Of a stretch of DNA of 64,000 nt, positions 1-13,383 are shown piece by piece (the stretch's first letter is position 1; each line of letters opens with the position of its first letter). Below the pieces are notes generated by a model. It did not search any database and was not told where the DNA came from. It worked only from the letters and a program-made list of their open reading frames with translations. The stretch comes from Andrena cerasifolii (taxonomy: Eukaryota > Arthropoda > Insecta > Hymenoptera > Andrenidae), in NCBI RefSeq assembly GCF_050908995.1, contig NC_135123.1:17236001-17300000 (forward strand), read 5' to 3'. A program made the position numbers and the translations under genes.

Positions 1-730
1 TGTGCGATCACCAACCAATCTGGGAGCAACGGTTACATAGCTCGGTTCGGTCGGTCGGTCGGTCGATCGAACCCAATACCTAATGGCGTTTCGTGCAACG
101 CAAAGTTCAAGACGCTCCATCCACCTCTCGATGCGACAATTACGCGTCAATGGAAGCGTGCGTCGCGTCGGTGAACCAGTAACACAGAGTGAAAAGCGAG
201 AAACAAGACTACTCGCGCGTAAATATCCCATACAACGAAAGCTACCCTAACGTTGCGATGCACTTGGAAATTCGTCCTTTGCGCTCTCGCGAAACCGTTG
301 CGCGCCATCCCTTGTTGTCCAAGAGGAGTCTGCCGCCTCGTAGAGAATTTTAGCTTTTGTTCGACACCTCGTTGAACCACTCACTCTAACGCCGTGTATC
401 GTGACACGTGGGACCAATTACCGTATGATATGTAGCGAGTGACGGTGTACGTGGTGGACGAGTCGCGTGGATCGAAGCTACCTACTACTTTCGAACACGT
501 TCGAAATCGGAGGTCTGTAAAGAACTAATTTCCAAGCTCGGTTAAAAATCACAGTCAAAGAAATGCACTTGGGTAGAGATAGTCGGTAAAGTTTGACGCG
601 GCTACCAGTGCCAGTAGTGCGGCTGACAATCAGCTCGAGTGCCGTAGCGCGCCGAAGTCGAGTAGCGTACCTGTCACGCGACAGGCGAGAGTCGCTAGGT
701 TGCTTCTCGGCGTCTCGCGTTACAAAAAAA

Positions 731-795
731 CTCCATTGGGTTTTAGGTTTTAGCTTTAAGGTGTAAGGTTTAAGGTTTTAGATTTTAGGCTTGGC
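731..795 (+). repeat. Degenerate TTTTAGG / TTAAGG-like tract
   Basis: Irregular repetition of TTTTAGG, TTTAAGG and TTTTAGATT units. It resembles, but does not match, the canonical insect telomere unit TTAGG. Confidence 0.5.
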
Positions 796-1223
796 TCGGA
801 ACCAGATACGTCGATACGTACGTTCACGATAATCGATCGCCAGCGAGTTATTCGCGATGAACGCGGGCTGTTGCTCCAAATACTGTTCTCTTCCTCCGCG
901 TAAGGCCGGACAGCTCGAGGAGACATTGCTCGGCTTCGTTTCGTACAACATCCGCGATCAACTATGCAGATCGATCGAGGATGCTGCGATCACTCCAGAG
1001 AGAATAACCTTCTTTCCGATCGATCGCGCGTCCCGATCTTCCACCCTTTAGCTTACTTCCGACATATGTAAGATATGTCGACATACACATCTCTCGTCAC
1101 TTTTAGTGAAGTACGCTGAGCATGCGAATGGAAGGACTGCGCGGTACGGAATAGGAGATAGAGGAGTCGGCTTGGGGAGTTTGAAAAGGGGATTGTTAGG
1201 TTGTCGGGGAAAGCGTTGCGAAC

Positions 1224-1276
1224 AAGGAAGGAAGGAAGGAAGGAAAGAAAGAAAGAAAGAAAAAAAGAAAGAAAGA
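1224..1276 (+). repeat. GGAA/GAAA microsatellite
   Basis: Several GGAA units pass into GAAA units. The apparent lysine/arginine-rich open frames across it are by-products of the repeat. Confidence 0.9.
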
Positions 1277-2000
1277 ACGAGATTAGGTGTGCTTGCGTGG
1301 AACGAAGTGCTGTTCGTATGGCAACGCATGGCATCGAATGGCGAGTTTCATGGAAATCAGACGAAACGAAGCCGAGGCGACGACTGGCATCGTGGTGTCG
1401 AGGCTGGCGCAGCTATAGCGATGGACTACGATCGTGTAAACAACGACGACGTCGGTTCTTCCTCCTCCGAGGTGCCCTTCTTCTTCTCGTTTATCTCCTG
1501 CTACTCGATGACAGATGGATCGCGCGTGTGCGCAACACGAAGGCGAATTCAGCGACGATCGATGAGATTAGGAGCGGTGAGCACCGATTGCTGATCCGTC
1601 GACGACTTTGAGAACGAAACCGCGACCGCGACCGAGATCGAGGCCGGACTGATCGCAGCCTGCTGTGACGACCTATCCGATACAGACGATACAGACGATG
1701 CGGGCGATGCGGACGATGCAGACGATACCGAGCACGCCGAGGGCGATCGTTTGACTTTGAAACGGCGAGACGTCGTGCGTTTCGGGCCGATTTGCCAGGG
1801 TACAGATGTTGCCGGATGTACGCATTCGCGTACAGGACGGCGACGTCTTTGGACTGTTCTGGAAAAGCAACAGGGTGTATGATTTGCGCGCCGATCCACA
1901 CCCACGCCCACATTCTCCCCCTTCTTGTTTCGACGAATAATAACCTTTCGACTGATAAGCGCTACGGGATTGTATAGAATAGAATACCTGATTGTGGCGT

Positions 2001-2081
2001 TCACAGTCCAAAGTATCCACCGACGGTAGTGGCCAAGACGACGAGAAGTATAGCGATGCAGATCATGATCATGATTTTCTT
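2001..2081 (-). CDS. Syx1A: Syx1A alternative last exon, distal, canonical-type anchor
   Basis: Acceptor ...cgcag at 2082 onward, then KKIMIMICIAILL, a hydrophobic stretch, ending GGYFGL and stop. 26 aa, phase 0. It starts with the KKIM seen after KARR in other animals' syntaxin 1, so this is the most canonical of the three anchors. Confidence 0.93.
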   Translation of the reverse strand, partial: KKIMIMICIAILLVVLATTVGGYFGL

Positions 2082-5000
2082 CTGCGCTCGGTAAAACACA
2101 CAATTATCGATTACAAAGGTATGTAGCCCGCAACCTAGTTCCTACCGTATCTATAATTGCATCCTCCCCTTCCGGTGCTACGCACCAAATGCGTCGTGTG
2201 ATCCTCTCCTCGTTACGCGTATGTACCTTCTTTCGATCCCTCGCAAATCGCAGCTTACGTGTGCCTCTCTGCGTGTGCGCCTGCCAAACTCTGTCCGTCT
2301 CCGAATCGCTGCATACTCGATCCGCATCGAGCGAAAAAAATCGATCGAATCGCGTCGCGCCGCGAACAATCTCTTCGTTTCAAAGAGAACCAGACTTACG
2401 GGACACCATCCGCGCGGCACTTTCGGAAATTTAGACAACCATCTCTCGCGCGAATCGTTAAACCGTCTTCGCCGCATTCCAGAACAAGGAACAACGATTT
2501 TACCGTTGATCGTGAATATTATTACCTGTTCTATACAAATGCAACTATTTACAGAATGTGTGTACGTATATCTAACGAAACGAATCCGAGGGAGTTTTTA
2601 GTCGAAGAGCGAGTTCTTTCCACGCATCTAAAGTTTTCTCACCGACGTCGACAAAGAACGTGTCACACACGCTTGCATAGTATGCGTATACGCACACACC
2701 ACGGACATGCGCACGCACGCATGCACGCACGCACATACTCATACACATATATACAGATACTGAACCGCGTACGTACCGAGAATCACGAGGTAGTACAGTG
2801 TCACGAAGCTTCGATACGAATTCGAATACGAAAAGAAAACAGTTGGCGAAAAATTGTCTGAGTAGGAACCGGTCAACGATCGATGACAGCGACGTTTCGG
2901 TTAACCGACAAAAACCGACCTGAACGAATATTCCTTACCGGCCGAAATACATACGGCACTCCTCCCTCTTCCTCTTCCTCTTCCTCTTCCTCTTCCACCA
3001 GCCGCCAACACTTGCGAGGATTTATCGCGTCATGCGTGACGGGGACACGCATTGCTTTCCTACCGATCGGGAGGTCGGATCAGAATCGCACGCGAAAAGA
3101 CACGGAAAATCTGGCGATCAGTTGCGTCAACTGCTCGCGCACACGGAATTTGCTCGGAACGGAAACTGTCTTTCTCGTAATCCACTTTGCGCGACTGCCT
3201 TCGACCCTTTTCTTTCCTGAAATCCTCGTGTATCGTGACTCGACCTTCTTACAACGCGTATACCAGAATGATTATCAGAATGATGAACGCTATCGTCAGG
3301 CAAATTACGATGAACATCAATTTCTGTAAACAAAATACAATATTGCCGTCATTCCACCAATGCAAGTATGTAGCGCGCGCCCGCGCTTCGGCGGGCAAAT
3401 GTGTTAAAGTAGAAAAGCCACAGAGGAAAACTCGTCCGAACTTTCAGGTAGGGCAGAGCATGTTCTCGTAGATGCGGATGCCATCTCTCGAACCTCTGCG
3501 AAACCAGTATCGGTAGGTAGAAGAGAAACAGGGGGTGAAAATTTGACGAAGATGATGACGACGACGACGACGATGACGACGACGCAGAAGAGCATGACGT
3601 TGATAATGATGAAGAAGAAGATGAAGAAAATGAAGAAGTAGAAGCAGAAGAAGAAGCAGCCAAATCACAACAGTCGAGGATCGTTATCAGCAAGGTTCCC
3701 GCGAACAACCGACTCGTCTCCAATATATCTCTCGTCTACTCTGCCGATGCTATTACAAGCGACAAAAATTATGCGAACCGAAAGTAGCAGAGACACCAGA
3801 GAAAGACACCGGCGACGAGCCGGCACGCAGGCTACGTACAGCCATCAAACGACACGTTCGATGTACTAATTGTAAGTAGTTAAACACCTGTTAGTGGAAC
3901 GAGTAGCTACGGTTAATAACAGTTACTGCGTCAACGAACAAGTTGCTTGTTAGTCAGAGATTATGATCGAGGAAGGACTCTTCTGGATCTCTATCCGGAG
4001 GGGGATAGCGAAGCCGTCTCGTTGGTAGCCAAAAACGCAACGTGCAGATTTCGAAGGATCACGATCGACATCGCGTCGCGGTTCTATGTATACTTGTCGT
4101 ACCGCTCCGAATACGTTTACGCGTCGTTTTTCGATCGCCGCTACCTACTAGCCTAGCTGTCCCATTCTCCTTCGGTTCCTTTTCCCGCTCTGTCGCTGCG
4201 ATCTTCTATCTTTTCCGAATTTCGGTCCTTTCATCCCGTCGCTGATCGGAACAAGTGACGCGGGCGGCGCGGCGTTCTTCTAACGATCTACCCCGCACGA
4301 TCATTCCCCCCTCTTCCCACTACGCGCTACTCACTACGCGGTGCTTTAGCTCCCCGGAAGGCATCCTATTAATATGGAGATTAATATCACGGCCGATATT
4401 AAGACGCAGATTATGATGAGGATCATTTTCTGGAAACAGAAAGAAAACAGATACGATTCGTATGAGAGGCCGACCAAATCAACGACGAGAAACAACGAGT
4501 CGTTCGAATCGAGCACAACGTAGAGTGCAAACCACCAGAGGGAAAGGGAAATCAGATGCATCGACTCCACGAGTCGTGGAATGCCGGAAGACGCATTGAT
4601 TTTTACACAATCGAGAAGAACAAGAAACAGCAGACAGAAATACGGATAGGCAGACAAACAGAGAGATATACATATGTGAACGAGGGAGTGGGAGAGAGTA
4701 GAGTAGAGGAGAGGAAGAGAAGAGAGATGCAAGAGAAGCGGAACGAATAACGTTTCTATCCCGCGTACTAGTACAATGGATTCCAACTGAAAAACCAAGT
4801 TCGTGACGGTACACGCAAGCGAGAACGAGAAAGCATACGGTGAAGTTGAGGAACATCGCACATGCTATCGACACGTTCATCTACGCTACGTTATACTCAG
4901 CTTCGCGTTCGGTTACATTGAGAAACGTAGAACGGAAGTTTGGACAAAAGCAAGGCGAAAGGAGAAGAACGTTCCAGGGAGAACGCGACGCGTACGTACA

Positions 5001-6487
5001 GCATATGTACCTATGTCAAGAACCGATGCGACGATCGATTCCAGCTTCAACGAGGACAATTTCTGCGTTGCTTTCATTTCAATTTCGACGTACACGTAGG
5101 TACATATACGTATAAGTGAATGGTTAGATGTGACGTGACGCGACGAGACGCGACAATTCGGAGCCTCCGGGTCCATCGATATCGTAACGGAAAGTGGAAA
5201 CACATCGAGAGGACTGCGTGCAAAATTAGACAGTCGATTACAATAAGGAAAACATTCGGCGACGGTTTAGTAGTGAATGAGAAAGTGAGGAGCAAAGGAA
5301 GCATATCAATGATGGAGAATACGATCCACCACGGAGCAAACTGCTGCGTATCGTCGAGTTATTTCCCCTTGGCTCTTTTCCCTTGTTCCACCTATCAAGT
5401 CATGCCCATCAATGATCGCCGCTGGATAACGGGAAGAGATCAACTAGGAACGAGGTACCCTCTGAAATGCATCCATTGACCACAGGGATGGAGACATTGC
5501 CTTTGCCTTTGCCGTTGTCTTTGCGTCTGCCTCGTTTTGCGAAACAACCATTCAGGATGGATTTGTTATCCGGAATATCTGCAGGCGGGAAAGAACAGAA
5601 AAAGCCTCGAACTTGAATCGAAAGTGAATGTGGACGGCAACGTGGAAAGAAACGATAGAAATGATAGAACCTCGTAGCGATCCGGCGGCGATCAAACGTG
5701 TGGGGGGATCCGATGAGAATCGTTTACCTTACGAACTTCCCTTCGATACTCCTCGGTCTTGATCAATTCGCCTCTGGTTTCGATCACGGGGTCCACCAAC
5801 TCAAATTGCCGTGCCGCGCCTTATCATACCGCACCAAGGAGGCCAGGCCAGAGTAATTGGGGATAATCGGGGGTAGTCGGAGAACAGGGTGGAAGAGTGC
5901 AGCGGAGTCGGAATCGAGGTGTTAAGGGTCAAAGGGGACGTGGAGAAAACGCATCGGTAATCGAGTGGATCACCTCCAACAAGGATGCACCCAAATTTAA
6001 TTACGTGTACACGCGTGTATAGATATATACATATACATACGTGCATGTATGGTATACGCTATACATGATGTACACGTAAAGACACACCACGTAACAAGCC
6101 ACACCATATACATAATACATAGGTATGTAGTCGCACCACCCCAATGCAGAACCAGTCGTGATCTCGTGATCTCATGATCGAGATTCTGTCCCGTTGTCGA
6201 CGGTACCGACCATGGACAAAGTCCCCCAGCCGATTTAGAACGCACGTAGCATGTACACGCGGGCACCACACACGAACCATGGACGCGGATTAGTCGGTTA
6301 AGTTTTCAGTAGTACGAATAGACAAAACAGTTCATGGACAGAGGCACAATTAGCACACTCATGTTCAACAGGACAGAGCGACACAAGTAGAGAGACACAT
6401 ATACGATGATGCATGTATATAAACGCAGATATATACGAACATGTAGTAAATGAACAAATAACAGATAGAGAGAGAGAGAGAAAGGGT

Positions 6488-6521
<34 letters not shown>

Positions 6522-9500
6522 TATGTTACGTGTAAGTGGGTTCGCGCGCTTTTTCATACATTATCATATTATCATGTATATCTACACGCGGCAATAATAA
6601 AATGTAATACATACATCATACACAGATACACGCATATATTATACATACAATGCGATGCACGTATATTCATATGCGTGCTGTGACGGGATCGTAAAAGTGA
6701 GAAATTTATTGGTAGAGAACGAAAGAAAGCGTCGTCGTTATTTGATTTCGCGCCACGGGAAAGAGAGTATTACACATAGATGGAGGAGCGCGGGGTAAAC
6801 CAAAACACATAAAAGGGTTTGAATTTTTATCGTACAAATGTACATGTGGAGGAGAGTGGCGACGCGCCCCAATACAGGGCAATGGTAGGAAAGAGTTAGT
6901 CGACGGAGGTGACGAAGAAGAAGGAAGGTGCGGGCCGAGGGAAAAAAACAAAAAATGACCAATTAGAAGCGAAGGAGAGATGGATTATTTGGCGATAGAT
7001 GACGGAGGAACTCACCCGTCGGGCTTTGCTTTGATACTTGAGTGCTTTCTTGGTGTCCTGCGTAGCCGTCTGCACGTAGTCCACCGCGTGCTCCACGTGG
7101 TACTCTATGCGATCTATCATCTCGCCCTGTGAAACAGCGTCGTTAGTATTAATCGTATAAGAGTTGTTACTCGGGGATGCACCTACTCATGAGTAGGTAG
7201 TTAGGTACACGCAAATAGGGTGAAACTATAATGGTCTATTGTCATTTCCGTTTTTGAAGGGGAAGAAAGAAAATGCTTGGCGCGCGATTCAAAGGAGAGA
7301 AAAAGATCTTACCTGACTCTCTACCAACATGGCCATGTCCATGAACATATCGTGAAGCTCCCTAATCGAGTTTTCTAGTTTGATAATATCGGCATGACGC
7401 GCCTCGATGTCGGCCAGGGTCTGTTTAGCTTGTTGAGTTTCCATGATGATCTGGGAGAAACGCATGGTGTCAGTTGGTTATTTTTCGACTATAAAAATTT
7501 TAGCACGCCGCCCCTAAAGTTGTTCCATTTCGTGAAAAAAATAATTTGTACAAAATTTGTGTTTCTGAAAATTTAAATGAAGTATTTTATATTTTAGGGA
7601 ATATTATAATTTCTTACTTATTTAATATTAAGTTTTGAACATACGTGCATTAAAACTCAAGTGTAATTTGTACAAAAAAGGCAATTCACTCTAACTAGCC
7701 CGTAACAGATGGATGTCAAAAGCTTTATATTGCTTGAAAAGAAGAAACTGGAATTCGCGATACGTGTCTTTCTCCCAGGTTTATATAAAACCGTGGATTC
7801 GAGCTACAATGGCATCGGAATTTCCACGCCAAGACAAAACTCTACGCGTACCGCAATATCGATAATACAATAAGCCTCATAGCTGTAAAAAAAATTTGCA
7901 ACCATTTATGGTATTTATCGACATAAACGGCAGCGTTAGCGTGTTTCGATAAAGCTGTGGGAAAGAGCAGACAATTACGAATGGTGGAAGCGATTAATAT
8001 TGAAGTCAATCTTGCAAAAAATGTACAATTAAGTGCTCCAATTGAAAGAGAAATTGAACATTTTATTTCTCAAGGTTGAAACAAAATTTCGAAAGACTCT
8101 CAATTCCCATTGAATTTTTAAAAAAAAGATCCTGATTTAGGGAAAGATGAGAACGATTTTAAATACGGATTGAACGTCATTCAAGGATAGAAAGTGGTCA
8201 ATGACACTGTTGAGCGTGGTGTTAAACTTATGGAGAAATACAATCAGTTATTGACAAAAAATGAGGAGGAAAAACAATATGAATTCATATATTACAAATT
8301 GTTTCCGAATATAGGGAAACAGTCACTATTAAAAGACGTATAAAATATTTCAACGAAAAAGAAATACTTTCATTTTTTACTCCTCTAAATATTTCTTTTC
8401 AGTTCTAAACCTACTTTCTTGCATTATGTATTACACTAAAAATTATAGTATATTTATTATATCTAGCTAGTGGATGAAACTATCTTCGTCATTCGCGAAT
8501 ATATGAACAAATTTCTTAGATGAAAGCTGAACTGTTTGTCGAGCTAAATATAATGCCAACGAGAAAAGTTTTTTCCGAAGGTTAATTTTTGAGTTTTGAA
8601 GATCATGAATTTATTTTTCATCTGATCTTATATTGTGATTCTATATTGCTACAGAGCCGCGTCTTCCTCTTATCCGATCAACTTCATCTTTTACAGGAAT
8701 TCTTTTTTTACCCAATGGAACAATTTTAAGGGAAGACGTGAAAAAATCACGCAAAAAAAAATTTTGAAAGGAAACAAGACGGTGCTTACCCCTTGCGTGA
8801 ACACGGCCGGATTTCCCTGTTCCAACATTGCCTCTAGTTCCTCGTTAGTGGTCGTCTTACCCGCTGCAAGCGAATCAATCGATCGGTTAGTCCGTTAAGG
8901 GGATCCTCTGGTTATGATTTTTCAGAAAATCCATTTTATTTATATATATTTTTGTAGTATACCGTCCCGAGAATACGCTGTAAATGTTTCACAGTAAAAT
9001 TCGTAACGGTATAGATTCTACAGTCAAATGACCAATTGAGGCTCCAAACTCGCGCGCAGGTATGAGCCGAGAACAGTTCGAACAGGCTCTTCTCGAAACA
9101 CGATATTTAGAGGTAAGCTAAAACTTCTCTGCTGTAGCTTACTGATTTCCAGCTGTCGTTGTATCCTTCCTTTACACCGCTCTCTGTAATCGGTCTGCGT
9201 TCGATTGTACTCCGTCATCACCTCGACGAACTTCCTGGACAGCGTCGAATGTTGTGTCTTGCGTATCCTCAGATCCGCCGACGATTTGTTCGTATGCTCC
9301 TCTTGCTCGATATTTTGCTCTATCACTGAATATACCGATAACATTCGGAACGTCAGAAACTTGTAATCGGCAATGCGATGCAATGTGATGGGATGTGATA
9401 GGATGTGATCCAATGTAGATACAATTCAGAATCCCCTTTTAACCCATGCTTCGAACATCAACCCTACGTTCCCTATACCCTTCCCACCTCGATAGTTTTC

Positions 9501-12500
9501 CGTTCCCCCTTTTCCGATAGTGTTTGCGACTCTAGCGAGGAACAATGTCTGAGTCTATGTAGGCGTTCCCCTGGACTTTACGTAGCAAACAGTTATTACG
9601 CACCTTTTAACTTAGCCCTGACTTTGTTGGCCGTTTTCTTGATGTCGGACATCAAGTCTTCCAATTCCATTTTGACCTCTGCAACAGAAAACGAAGCGAT
9701 TCTTTCGCTGATTGTGAGTTTCAAACCCTGTCCAACAGGCGTTTGATGTTCGCAGTGGTCTACCGACAGTACCGACTGCATTTATGTTTTACCTGCCTAT
9801 CGGTTATGGGACGTCACGTCACCGAGCAGATTCTCATAAACGCGGTGGATGATCGCGGTAGCAGCAACGATTCAAGCTCGCAGAAGAAGCAGAAGGTCGA
9901 CAAACAGTTGGAAGCCAACCGTAGGGCGACCAACCGATAACGAGATTACTATCCGTTCCGCGGAGAAGCAATAGCGAAAGATTATGTCGTTAACTTTGGC
10001 AATACTGGAAAATGTGCAACTTACTCTTAGCTTTTCGAATGTTTGCTCAAAAGGAGAAGGTATGTAACTACTTAAGTAGGTACCTACGTAGTAGGTCGTC
10101 GTGAACCGATCACACAGAAGATTGGCACATCGACCCAGAAATTATCGCAGAATCTGGCAGATCGATCGGAATAATCGGAGCGCAGGGGGAGGCAGGAGTC
10201 CAGTGAACCAATATCGGTATTGTATATACCTACGGTCTGTCCAACAAGAGCGTGACCGGCATAATTTCAAAACTGTTTATTATAATAAATGATTATACAT
10301 ATTCTACCCACTTAGTACCACGGCGCTTTTATATTGCTATCAATAATCGCCTTAAAATCTTTTAGGCATGCTCTTGAGGTAAAGCCCTCCATATTAAGGG
10401 GGGAGCCTGGTGTAGCGGATCGAAGAAATCGATTTTTTTTTTGCATAAATCAATGCTTGAACATCACGACAATATGTTCCCAAAGCCGCAAAACGAAATT
10501 CGAAAAATTAAAGCGGATATAGCCGATTTTGCTACGGAGCGCCAGGCTACCACAAAACTTTAAATGCGTTTTTCTCGAAACGACAGTTTTACACTTTGCG
10601 GGCAATGTAACTAAAAAAATATTCAACCAATCGACTTGGCCTTGTGCGCGGATATTTGTGAACATTTTCTTCATAGTACTAAGTTATTAGTATAATGATA
10701 TTGTTTAAATAAATAACTTTTTTTTAGACATTTAAGGGAAAATTTCGTTGGAAACAGTGAACTTTTTATTCAAGAGGCCGCCATTTGTTCATTTTGCATC
10801 TTTTAAGTTTCAAATTTCTTCATTCTGTGCGTACACTCATTAACTAAAAGAAAATTGTTCGATTTTTGGTTTCAGATGAAACCAAAAAACGCTACGTTGC
10901 CCGCAGTGCAATAATTGCGTCGCCAACGGACTGGGCATAACTTTGTTATTTGCCGCTCTTTTTTAATAAAATTTTTTTGCTATATACCTTAACCTGCTAA
11001 TACAATATCCTGAAAGTTTCAGAAAGATCTATCAAATACTTTCTTTAAAAAAAATTCCCGAAAAATGCCTCGATTTTCATTTAGTTACACCAGGCTCCCT
11101 CCTTCAGCATCCACGTTTTCCTCGAAGCTTCATATATCCCCAGACATTTTCTACAACGCGGCATAGGAGAAGAGTCAAGGTACCTGCGCGTTCATGGATT
11201 CTCCAGGTAATTACATACAGATAAAATTGATGGCGGTCACGCTCTTGTTAGACAGACTGTACCCCCTTTACCTTCGCGAACCATCACCGCACTTCCGTGG
11301 CGTTCCTCTTTTGCTTTATTACCGCTCCATTCGCTTTCGGCCTATCCGATACACGTTAGCGGCTTAAAGAAGGGAACAGCGAAGGAACCTGTTTCGCGTT
11401 TAATTGACATCATCTTGAAATTTCCATGGCGAAAAGAAAGCGATATCGCGTGGGTGTAACGTAGGCGAAAGCGAACAGGGTGGCGAGAGACGGAGGGGCG
11501 CATTCTCCTGCGTCGAGGGTGCTCGATGGAATTGGGTTAATACGGGGTGTGTACGTGCCAGACCTACTTCTAAGGCCTCTCGAGAACTCGACACACTCGG
11601 AAAACACGGAGCGCTCGAATTCGATTGTATCGCCAGAACTCTGTCGCTGTTCGAAACAAATTTCTACCCGAGCTAGCGAGCCAATGATACAAATCACCAG
11701 AGTACGCATGTCCAAGTGATTTACAATTAGAGCGCGGATCTCGGAGTACTCCTGTATCTCGAGGAACGCGACGGACATAGGGGAGGGATGGGAAAATATG
11801 TCGATATCTATCCCACTCTGTTGTCCAAAGGTATTTCTTTCTCCGCGAATTCAATAACGGCTGAGGCAACGCTGCACAATCCCTCGAGTTCGCATCGGTC
11901 TTTTCCATTCGAGTCGTCAGAATTTCGCTAGTGTGTAAATCGGTGACGCGACCAGCCGCAGCTGCCGAGTTTCGCTTCGATCGTTTTCTCTCTATTCGAC
12001 TCGCGAGTAGAAAAGGGGCTCGATCGATCCTTTTGCTACACCGCCTACGAACCAACCGACGCGACGCGACGCTTCTCTTGGCCCAGAGCGATTCGTCCAC
12101 CGCTAACCTCTCTCATTATTTCCCCGGAGTTTTGACCCCGCTCGCGTAGCTACGAACTCGGCTGCGAGGGCAGGGATCCTAATCGCGGGAGACCGTAGGA
12201 CGAGAAGAACGTGCTGTTGAATTAGCAACAGTTGGCTAGTAGCTAACACCAGGTAAGTCTCGCGACCTTTCACCGATACGGACGGAAAGAATACCTCCAC
12301 CACTTTTCTCTCGAATCATCGGATAGCACGCTATGAGAGAACCATCGAGAAACGGCACGATACAAAACTGAAAGTTACCGGACGTAAACATTTGCCTGTT
12401 TAGCGAGTTGCGCGTGACGGAAATTTCGAGTAAAGGCAAAACGAGGATTTCGAGCTAGAGTTTGGAAATTCACGCGCTCGCAACTGTGGTGCCCGCTTGT

Positions 12501-13343
12501 AAACCAACCCTGCGAGTGCTTGTAGGAGAACGATAATTCATCACTGGCTGGCAGCTACAGTGGTAACCAGGGAAAGGCCAATTACCAACCTTCCAACCCT
12601 TACCCCTTCCCGCCGTTACGTCCTTTTCTTTTTTCTTACTCCCATTCCCATTCTCAATCTCACTCTCTTCTCCAGTTTCTCGGTGCTCCAACGTAACGCC
12701 AAAACTCGAGGAACGCAACCTTGAAACGCGTTACCCTCTCAACCGAGGTCGTTGTTCCTTTCTTATCCTTCTCTCATGTATTCTTACGAAAGTAACATGG
12801 CTGAGCCGACGATTTTCTATTGCGTCTCGATTGATCCACGAATCAAGCATTCGTGCGAGTCTGATCGTCAATGTCGAGTAAAGGAAACGTGTGTCTGAAT
12901 CAGATCTAGCCAACGAAAATGCATGCATTGCAACGAAAGCCAAGATAACGTTTCGACAATATCCAGCGCGTCCCGAATCAATTGTCTCGTGTTCTACGAT
13001 CTATGTACATTAACCGGAAGGAACGCGTCGCGTTACAAACGGCGACCATGAAATATCGTTCGAAACGGACGCTCTTTCCAAAGGCAACTCTAAACTTGGC
13101 CAGACAAACGGATAAACGATTTGTGATATCGTCGTAAAGACGATCCAAACTCACTTTCGTCGGTCTGTGGCGCCGATAAGATGGCACTGTGCTTTTTCTT
13201 CACATCTTCTACGTTCGTCTGGATCCTGTCTATCATTTCGCGGATCTCCTCCACCTATACAAAAATGAGAAGACGTTAAATCATAATAGTAATGCCGCCG
13301 CTCCATGTTGACAAACAGATCTAGAAACAGGAGCGAGAAAGAG

Positions 13344-13383
<40 letters not shown>

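Larger units (their letters stand above)
1..2000. other. Gene-poor stretch downstream of Syx1A
   Basis: No convincing coding exon is seen on either strand. The short open frames here are low-complexity or arginine/serine rich and lack splice context. Part of it must be the 3' UTR of the Syx1A form that uses the most distal anchor exon, because that exon's stop codon is at 2001-2003 on the minus strand. It also holds a short GGTC run near 46-66, a TTAGG-like tract and a GGAA/GAAA microsatellite. Confidence 0.5.

Noticed and set aside
731..795. Telomeric repeat array
   Set aside because: Units are irregular and mostly not TTAGG; the tract is 65 bp inside unique DNA.
1106..1611. Overlapping long frames on both strands
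   Set aside because: They run through the GGAA/GAAA microsatellite and are lysine/arginine or Phe/Leu rich; no domain or splice logic.
6486..6557. Arg/Glu repeat peptide
   Set aside because: Simple GA repeat translation.
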